A stretch of DNA of 64,000 nucleotides from Gammaproteobacteria bacterium. GTDB lineage: Bacteria > Pseudomonadota > Gammaproteobacteria > JAJPIJ01. The notes beneath the pieces are model-generated. The model was not told where the DNA came from, ran no database searches, and saw only the letters and a list, made by a program, of their open reading frames with translations. The position numbers and the translations under genes were made by a program. Below, piece after piece: positions 59,099 to 64,000 of this stretch (positions are counted from its first letter, which is position 1; each line of letters opens with the position of its first letter). The DNA lies in NCBI GenBank assembly GCA_022071965.1, contig JAJVIQ010000001.1, positions 140,855 through 204,854 of the forward strand, written 5' to 3'.

Positions 59099-60076
59099 AT
59101 GCGTCGTTCTATACTCGTATTCCTGACGGCCGGCGTGGCGCTGGCGGTCTTCGCGTCGCCGGTTCGCGCCTGCGATTTCTGCCTCATCTCGCAGGGCATC
59201 TCGCCGCTCGAGACGCTTTCCGGCTCGGGTCTGCGTCTCACGCAGCGCTACGCGCTCAACGACAGCGTCTACCGCGGCACCGAGGAGATCGACAACCCCG
59301 GCGGGCGCGAGAGCTTCTGGACCACCGATCTCAGCGTCTTCCACAGCTTCGAGCAGGTGCCGGGCCTGCTGCTGACGGCGAACGTGCCGCTGCGACACAC
59401 CGAGCTCGACGGCCATGTGCACGCGCATGGCGATGGCGAGGTCGAGGCCCACGACGGTCGGGGCGAGGAGACGGGTGTCGGCGATGTGTCGCTGCTGGCG
59501 CGCTATACCTTCCTGACCCATCACACGCTGGACAGCACGCTCCTGCTCGCGGGCACCGTCGGCGTGAAGCTGCCCACGGGCGCAACCGACGGCAAGGTCG
59601 ACGGCAGCGAGGAGTTCATGGACGCGCACACCCAGCTCGGCACGGGCTCCACGGATCTCCTGCTAGGAGCGTCGGCCAATCTCGCGCGCGACCGCTTCGG
59701 TGTCGCGGCCAATCTGCTGAGCGGCATCACCGGCGAGGGCGAGGTCGGCGACGTCGACCACAGCTTCGGCAACTGGCTGAACTATGATCTGACCGGCCGC
59801 TATCGAGTCTGGCCCGCCACCGTGGGCGCGGGCGGCAACTCGGTGTTTCTGTCGCTGGGCGCCAACGGCGAATTGCGCGGCAGGGAGACGGAGGGCGGCG
59901 TGGAACTGGACGATTCCGGCGGCCATGCCGTTTACGTCTCACCGGGACTGCAGGTCAACCTCGAGCAGAACTGGGTGTTCGAGTTCTCCTATCAGCACGC
60001 CGTCTACCACGATCTGAACGGCGTGCAGCTCGGCGAGGACTACAAGGTCTTCGGGAGCCTCACCTGTTTGTTCTGA
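59099..60076 (+). CDS. Outer-membrane beta-barrel protein with N-terminal CDFC motif
   Basis: The protein is 325 aa with a cleavable signal peptide (MRRSILVFLTAGVALAVFAS, cut near VRA). The mature protein begins CDFCLISQGISPLETLSGSG, so a CxxC lies at the very N-terminus. The rest alternates short amphipathic strands ending in aromatic residues, such as SFWTTDLSVFHSFEQV, YVSPGLQVNLEQNWVFEFSY and the terminal VFGSLTCLF, as in a beta-barrel. A His/Asp-rich loop (DGHVHAHGDGEVEAHDG, about residues 102-118) could bind metal. It resembles uncharacterised transporter-like barrels, but I cannot give a substrate. A TlpA-like thioredoxin gene follows 157 bp downstream and could act on the CxxC. Confidence 0.78.
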   Translation: MRRSILVFLTAGVALAVFASPVRACDFCLISQGISPLETLSGSGLRLTQRYALNDSVYRGTEEIDNPGGRESFWTTDLSVFHSFEQVPGLLLTANVPLRHTELDGHVHAHGDGEVEAHDGRGEETGVGDVSLLARYTFLTHHTLDSTLLLAGTVGVKLPTGATDGKVDGSEEFMDAHTQLGTGSTDLLLGASANLARDRFGVAANLLSGITGEGEVGDVDHSFGNWLNYDLTGRYRVWPATVGAGGNSVFLSLGANGELRGRETEGGVELDDSGGHAVYVSPGLQVNLEQNWVFEFSYQHAVYHDLNGVQLGEDYKVFGSLTCLF

Positions 60077-60233
60077 GCTCGCCTCGTCCCTGGGCCAGCG
60101 CTGTCGGCTCGAGAGCGCGGCGGGCGATCACGCCGCCGGCGTTGCGCTCGGGGTCCCCGCAGGGAACGGTGCGGGTGGCGGCGGCATCGCGACCTCCGTC
60201 AAGGCGGCGTCACCGTTGCGGGCGCGTTGAACC

Positions 60234-60779
60234 ATGCACAGAGCATCGCATCTCAATATCATGGCCCGCAGATTGTCATCGCTTCTGGTTTGCCTTGCCC
60301 TCGTGCTTGCGACGGCCCCGACTCGGTCCGCCGGTGCCGTCGACCTCCTCGCTTTCGATCGTCTTGGGCAACCCGCGCCGCCGCTCGTGCTGGATGACGG
60401 CAAGACGCTCGCGGACTACGGTGGCCGATGGGTGTTGCTGCATTTCTGGGCGACCTGGTGCGGGCCATGCGTGAAGGAGATGCGTGCCCTGGATCGCCTG
60501 CACCGGCGATGGGCCGACAAGGTCGCGTTCTTCACGGTGTCGATCGACGAGGACGGCGAGCAGTCCGTCCCGCCCTTCCTGCGTGAGCACGGCATAGAGA
60601 TGACGACCCTGCTCGCGCGCGACACGCGCGCCTCCGACCGTTACTGGCGCCAGGGCGTGCCCGTCACCTACCTCATCGATCCGGAGGGCAGACTGGTCGT
60701 CCGTGCGCTCGGCACACGTGATTGGGACGCCGACGCGGCCGATCGGACGCTCGCGTCGATCACCGGCCTGAGCCCCTGA
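60234..60779 (+). CDS. TlpA-like periplasmic thiol-disulfide oxidoreductase
   Basis: Thioredoxin-fold protein of the TlpA/ResA group, 181 aa. The active site is WATWCGPCVKEM. Other features are FFTVSIDEDGEQSVPPFL and the cis-proline region RQGVPVTYLIDPEGRLV. A signal peptide is formed by ARRLSSLLVCLALVLATAPT. The in-frame ATG at 60261 gives a tighter signal peptide than 60234, and neither start has a good ribosome site. The reducing or oxidising role of TlpA proteins depends on partners. The preceding barrel protein with its CxxC is a plausible one, by proximity only. Confidence 0.88.
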   Translation: MHRASHLNIMARRLSSLLVCLALVLATAPTRSAGAVDLLAFDRLGQPAPPLVLDDGKTLADYGGRWVLLHFWATWCGPCVKEMRALDRLHRRWADKVAFFTVSIDEDGEQSVPPFLREHGIEMTTLLARDTRASDRYWRQGVPVTYLIDPEGRLVVRALGTRDWDADAADRTLASITGLSP

Positions 60780-61124
60780 CGGTTCGCGGCGTTTCCGCCG
60801 CGTCGCCATCCGATCGACGCGTTCCGGGCGCAGGTCCGCGTCTGCGCGCTACGGCGCAGGGGCCGGATCCAGGCGCCAGAATCGATACTTCTCCAGCAGG
60901 CTGGCCCCGTAAGGGGCGTGCGGGCAACCGCGGTTCTTCGTAGTGTGGGCAGCCGTGGCGACCTCCCGCCATTTTCCAGCCTTCGTGGGTGGATGAAGAT
61001 CGCGGTCCCGCACCGTCCCGCCGCCGAAGAGGCGCGCGCGGTGGTGGCGTCCCCATGTGTGATCGGGCAGGATCCGGGGAGCGAAATGATGTTCCCGGCG
61101 AGGTGGGGAATGAAGGAGGCGGCG
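60780..61124 (+). other. Intergenic region after the TlpA gene
   Basis: This is 345 bp. No gene starts here that I can support, although the sequence at about 60860-60990 looks coding-like on both strands (an in-frame minus-strand peptide includes the stretch LLEKYRFWRLDP). This could be a repeat unit or gene remnant. The last 15 bp provide the ribosome-binding site for the DUF4404 gene. Confidence 0.35.
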
Positions 61125-61376
61125 GTGAAGGAGTTGATGCGCAGGCTGCACGAGGAGCTCGAGTCGGCCGAGACGATCGATCCCGAGTTACTGGGGCTGG
61201 TTCGCGATCTCGACTCCGACATACGCAGGATCCTGACGACCGGCGCTGGCGCCGGAGAGGCGCAGTCCCTCATGGATCGCGCCGCCGCGCTGGAGACGCG
61301 ATTTGCCGCCCGGCATCCGGTCGCCGAGCGGGTGCTCAGGGAGATCGTCGAGGCCCTTGGCAAGATGGGCGTGTAG
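61125..61376 (+). CDS. DUF4404 family small protein
   Basis: Small soluble helical protein of 83 aa starting at GTG 61125. The AAGGAGG at 61113-61119 lies five bases before that GTG, which fixes the start. The longer frame beginning at 60918, and the ATG at 61110 in front of the ribosome site, are not used. Family-like landmarks are KELMRRLHEELESAETIDPE near the start and AAALETRFAARHPVAERVLR, with the ending IVEALGKMGV. The function of DUF4404 proteins is unknown. It stands alone between two gene-poor stretches. Confidence 0.82.
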   Translation: MKELMRRLHEELESAETIDPELLGLVRDLDSDIRRILTTGAGAGEAQSLMDRAAALETRFAARHPVAERVLREIVEALGKMGV

Positions 61377-61881
61377 CGGCCCCTTGCGGCCGTGTCGCAC
61401 CGCGGGCCCCGGGCGGCGCATCGAGGAGTGGCCGCGGCGCGCGCATCAGCCCGGCTGGCAGACCATCATGTACAGGCATTCGTCTCTCGCCGTGGTGGCG
61501 GGTCTGATCCGTGGTGTTGCAGGAGACCGGACCAGGGCCGACAGCCAACACGGTTCCCGAGCCCGCGCCGGGACCCCGACCCCGGGACCGATGATCGATT
61601 CCCCCCATGCAGGCAGACCGGCCACATCCCGCCCGGACCGGGCCCGCATATCGGCTGCGGGCGCCGGCCCATGGAGGTCCCGCACCGGCCTGCAGAGGGG
61701 CGCTGCGCACTGGAGCGAGGTCAAGCGCGGCGCGGCTCATCGCCTGGCCGTCACCGAACGCCGTTGCGCTACGAATGGTGAGGGCTGAGGTGCATGCGTG
61801 GCCGGTCGGCGGGCATGCCCGCTGCGGGCCGGGGGGCGCGCAAGCATCGTCGCCGGGGACCACGACCGAAGGTCTGACTGC
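61377..61881 (+). other. Gene-free stretch before the flavoprotein gene
   Basis: This is 505 bp of GC-rich sequence with several overlapping open frames on both strands, none with family-like composition or a good ribosome site. I see no promoter, tRNA or clear terminator in it. Confidence 0.35.
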
Positions 61882-63123
61882 TTGACGGTGGCCGGCGATC
61901 CCCTCGTCGCCGTCATCGGCGGCGGCCCGGCGGGACTGATGGCCGCGGAGGCGGCCGCGGCGGTCGGCGCGCGGGTGGCGCTCTATGAAGCCATGCCCTC
62001 CGTCGGCCGAAAGTTCCTGCTGGCCGGCAAGGGCGGGCTGAACCTCACGCATGGCGAGGACCCCGCATCGCTGCTCGCGCGCTACGGCGATCGCCAGGCG
62101 CGGCTGCGGCCGCTCATCGCGTCGTTCGACGCAGCGGCCCTGCGCGCCTGGGCGCGCAGCCTGGGCGTGGAGACCTTCGTGGGGTCCTCTGGACGCGTGT
62201 TTCCCGCCAGCATGAAGGCCGCGCCCCTGCTGCGGGCATGGCTGCGCCGGCTGCGCCTGGGCGGCGTGGAGTTCCATGTGCGTCACCGCTGGTGCGGCTG
62301 GAGCGAGGGCGGCGCCCTGCGCTTCGCCGCGCCGGGTGGTCACCGCGAGATCACCGCCAGCGCCACCGTATTGGCGCTCGGCGGCGGCAGTTGGGCGAGG
62401 CTCGGGTCGGACGCGGCATGGGTGCCGTTGCTCGCCGGGCGCGGCATCGGCATTGCGCCGCTGAGGCCCTCGAACTGCGGATTCGAGGCAGCCTGGAGTG
62501 CACATCTGCGTGCCCGCCAGGCCGGCCAGCCCGTGAAACCGGTGATCGTGACACTGGTGTGCGCCGGGCAGCGGGCATGGAGTCTGCGGGGGGAGCTCAT
62601 CCTGACGGCCTATGGCGTGGAGGGCGGCGTCATCTACACCCTGTCGGCGGCGATCCGTGAGGAGATCGCGCGGCACGGCACGGCCACGATCCGGCTCGAT
62701 CTCGCCCCTGGCAGAGACGAGGCGCGGCTCGCCGAGGCCCTGGCGCGGCCGCGCGGCGCGCACTCCATCGCCAAGCACCTGCATCGCCGCGTCGGTATCG
62801 AGGGCGCGAAATCGGCGTTGCTGCACGAGATCCTGCCGGCCGACGCCTTCAGCGATCCGTCACGGCTGGCCGCGGCCATCAAGGCGCTGCCGGTCACGCT
62901 GATCGCGCCGCGGCCGATGGATGAGGCGATCAGCACGGCCGGCGGCGTGCGCTTCGAGGAGCTCGACGACACCCTGATGCTCAGCAGGCTGCCGGGGGTT
63001 TTCTGCGCCGGTGAGATGCTCGACTGGGAGGCGCCCACCGGGGGTTACCTGTTGACCGCCTGCTTTGCCAGCGGCCGTGCGGCGGGTATCGGCGCGTCGG
63101 CGTGGCTGCAGCGCGCAAGGTGA
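61882..63123 (+). CDS. HI0933-like FAD-dependent oxidoreductase (PP_4765 type)
   Basis: Uncharacterised flavoprotein of the HI0933 family, 413 aa from the TTG at 61882 (a GTG at 61888 is an alternative; an AAGG lies about 10 bases upstream). The dinucleotide-binding motif is VAVIGGGPAGLMAAEAAA, followed by the family signature MPSVGRKFLLAGKGGLNLTH. The second FAD contact near the C-terminus is GVFCAGEMLDWEAPTGGYLL. Family members have no firmly known physiological role. The frame is open upstream to 61798, but that sequence is not conserved. It converges on the gene at 63542, with a two-way terminator between. Confidence 0.88.
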   Translation: MTVAGDPLVAVIGGGPAGLMAAEAAAAVGARVALYEAMPSVGRKFLLAGKGGLNLTHGEDPASLLARYGDRQARLRPLIASFDAAALRAWARSLGVETFVGSSGRVFPASMKAAPLLRAWLRRLRLGGVEFHVRHRWCGWSEGGALRFAAPGGHREITASATVLALGGGSWARLGSDAAWVPLLAGRGIGIAPLRPSNCGFEAAWSAHLRARQAGQPVKPVIVTLVCAGQRAWSLRGELILTAYGVEGGVIYTLSAAIREEIARHGTATIRLDLAPGRDEARLAEALARPRGAHSIAKHLHRRVGIEGAKSALLHEILPADAFSDPSRLAAAIKALPVTLIAPRPMDEAISTAGGVRFEELDDTLMLSRLPGVFCAGEMLDWEAPTGGYLLTACFASGRAAGIGASAWLQRAR

Positions 63124-63161
63124 GCATCGGCGGGTAGCCCGGGACCGTGGCGACAGGCAAC

Positions 63162-63187
63162 AAAAAACCCGCAGGTGCGGGTTTCTT
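63162..63187. terminator. Bidirectional intrinsic terminator
   Basis: AAACCCGC (63165-63172) pairs with GCGGGTTT (63177-63184) around loop AGGT. TTTCTT lies on the plus side, and an A-run (63162-63167) reads as T's on the minus strand. It can end the flavoprotein transcript and anything transcribed leftward from the gap. Confidence 0.88.
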
Positions 63188-63541
63188 GCCGGTCGATGGT
63201 CACTATGATCCCGCCCTTGCCGTGTCCTTCGGTGACCGAGCACCGACGGCGAGCGAGGCAACTCCCGCGCATTGGGGAGTTCTCTCCGAGGTCCGCCCGG
63301 CTACGCCTTCATGCTAACGGCCTCGGCGCATCGACACCGCTGCGTGTGCCCTGCGGCACTGACCGGCGCGTCGCATCAGCTGCAGCGTGTCTATCTTTAA
63401 CTCTAGTTCCCCGGGGTCGGATCGCAAGGCGCCACTGTGATCATATGCACCATTGCTTGATCGTGATCAGGCCGTCGCGGTTCCCGCCGCGTCTGGAACG
63501 AAGCCCGCCTCCGCCAGGAAGTGCGGCGGTTTCCCGGCGAT
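63188..63541. other. Gap between convergent genes; possibly structured RNA
   Basis: This is 354 bp without a supported protein gene. The minus strand would read through a series of GC-rich complementary segments (for example CCGAGG near 63335-63340 and CCTCGG near 63287-63292) into the strong minus-strand terminator. I could not match it to tmRNA, RNase P RNA, SRP RNA or 6S RNA by conserved motifs. Confidence 0.3.
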
Positions 63542-64000
63542 TCAGTCGGCCGGTTTCAGGGCGTCGAGGATGTCCGCCGGCACGCGATGGTCCGGATACG
63601 CCTTGACGAAACGTGCCAGCGAGAGCTGCGCATCGGTGAATCTGCCCCCGCGAATGAGTTCGCGAATCTCCTCCAGCCAGCGCTCCTCGGGCGTCTGCAC
63701 GGCGAGGCCCGCCGCCTTGTCCTTCGCGAGCCTGCCTGCAGTCGCGGCCTCCTCCGCGTTTGCGGCCGGCGCCTGAGGCTCCACGGGTTCCGGCGTGATG
63801 GCGCGCGCCGGCGCCCCGGCGGGAGCGGCCTGCAATTGCCCGTCCGTTGTGGACGGCATGGCGGCGGCGCGCCCCGACTCGGCCGCGGGGGCAGCCTGCT
63901 GCCTGCCCGTGGCGCCCGTGGCCGGCGCCTCGGCCGGAAAAGGCTCCGGTGCCGCCTCGCGCGCCTGCCCAGGCGCCGTCGACCCCGCCCTGTCGGCCGG
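63542..64000 (-). CDS. Uncharacterised protein, C-terminal part (5' end beyond window)
   Basis: The frame is open from the right edge of the window to a stop at 63542-63544, giving 152 visible residues. Most of it is a low-complexity Ala/Pro/Glu spacer typical of periplasmic or membrane-tethered linkers. The last 50 residues form a helical segment with EERWLEEIRELIRGGRFTDA and AQLSLARFVKAYPDHRVP, resembling a TPR-like C-terminal motif seen in some proteins with an N-terminal membrane anchor. The internal ATG at 63859 is unlikely to be the real start because the same composition continues upstream. I cannot assign a function. Confidence 0.65.
   Translation of the reverse strand, partial: PADRAGSTAPGQAREAAPEPFPAEAPATGATGRQQAAPAAESGRAAAMPSTTDGQLQAAPAGAPARAITPEPVEPQAPAANAEEAATAGRLAKDKAAGLAVQTPEERWLEEIRELIRGGRFTDAQLSLARFVKAYPDHRVPADILDALKPAD

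Noticed and set aside
60849..61151. Minus-strand small open frame of about 100 residues
   Set aside because: No ribosome site or recognisable domain; reported only as a possible repeat or remnant.
63045..63272. Minus-strand open frame overlapping the flavoprotein 3' end and the terminator
   Set aside because: It crosses a strong intrinsic terminator on its own strand and has no family-like sequence.

Overview
The window is a GC-rich, densely coded piece of a gammaproteobacterial chromosome. I see no insertion sequence, CRISPR array, integrase or rRNA. The evidence for Gammaproteobacteria is gene content and order: clpX-lon-hupB-(tRNA-Val, tRNA-Asp)-ppiD-fabI followed by a peptide ABC transporter, dapB-carA-carB-greA, rlmE-ftsH-glmM, leuB-asd-fimV-truA-trpF-trpB-trpA-accD-folC-dedD-cvpA-purF-metZ. 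These blocks match the pseudomonad/gammaproteobacterial arrangement as I know it. The serine-cycle cluster in the right half points to a methylotroph, or to an organism that assimilates glyoxylate. I cannot name the genus from the sequence alone.

Layout: (1) 1-5.7 kb, protein quality control and nucleoid (ClpX C-terminus, Lon, HU, two tRNAs, PpiD). (2) 5.8-14.4 kb, FabI and a divergent five-domain peptide ABC transporter with a Sel1-repeat gene inside it. (3) 14.4-16.5 kb, a divergent pair: NAD-type isocitrate dehydrogenase and an isocitrate lyase/PEP mutase-family enzyme. (4) 16.9-24.2 kb, DapB, a lipoprotein cytochrome c5, CarA-CarB-GreA and RlmE. (5) 24.2-29.7 kb, FtsH, GlmM, and DapD/DapC on the minus strand. 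(6) 30-46 kb, a long plus-strand biosynthetic run from LeuB to MetZ. (7) 46.4-56 kb, a small unknown membrane protein, then sgaA, mcl, mtkA, mtkB, hprA and ppc. (8) 56.2-64 kb, a lactate/glycolate-type permease with an FMN 2-hydroxy-acid dehydrogenase, an outer-membrane barrel plus TlpA pair, a DUF4404 protein, a HI0933-type flavoprotein and the C-terminus of an unknown protein.

How the genes work together: regions 4-6 supply aspartate-family amino acids (Asd, DapB, DapC, DapD by the succinylase route), leucine, tryptophan, carbamoyl phosphate, purines and methionine. Region 7 encodes the assimilatory core of the serine cycle: serine + glyoxylate to hydroxypyruvate (Sga), hydroxypyruvate to glycerate (Hpr), PEP to oxaloacetate (Ppc), malate to malyl-CoA (MtkAB), and malyl-CoA to acetyl-CoA + glyoxylate (Mcl). 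The adjacent permease/FMN enzyme pair could feed lactate, or glycolate as glyoxylate, into this network; that is inference.

The most interesting regulatory structure is the metZ leader at about 44.66-44.87 kb. It has a near-consensus promoter, then a compact pseudoknot-like element resembling a SAM-II riboswitch, a competing antiterminator pairing and an intrinsic terminator with seven T's, all upstream of the sulfhydrylase gene. A second point is that PEP carboxylase ends in GWTG instead of RNTG and appears to lack the residues that bind the feedback inhibitor aspartate in E. coli, which suits a serine-cycle enzyme.
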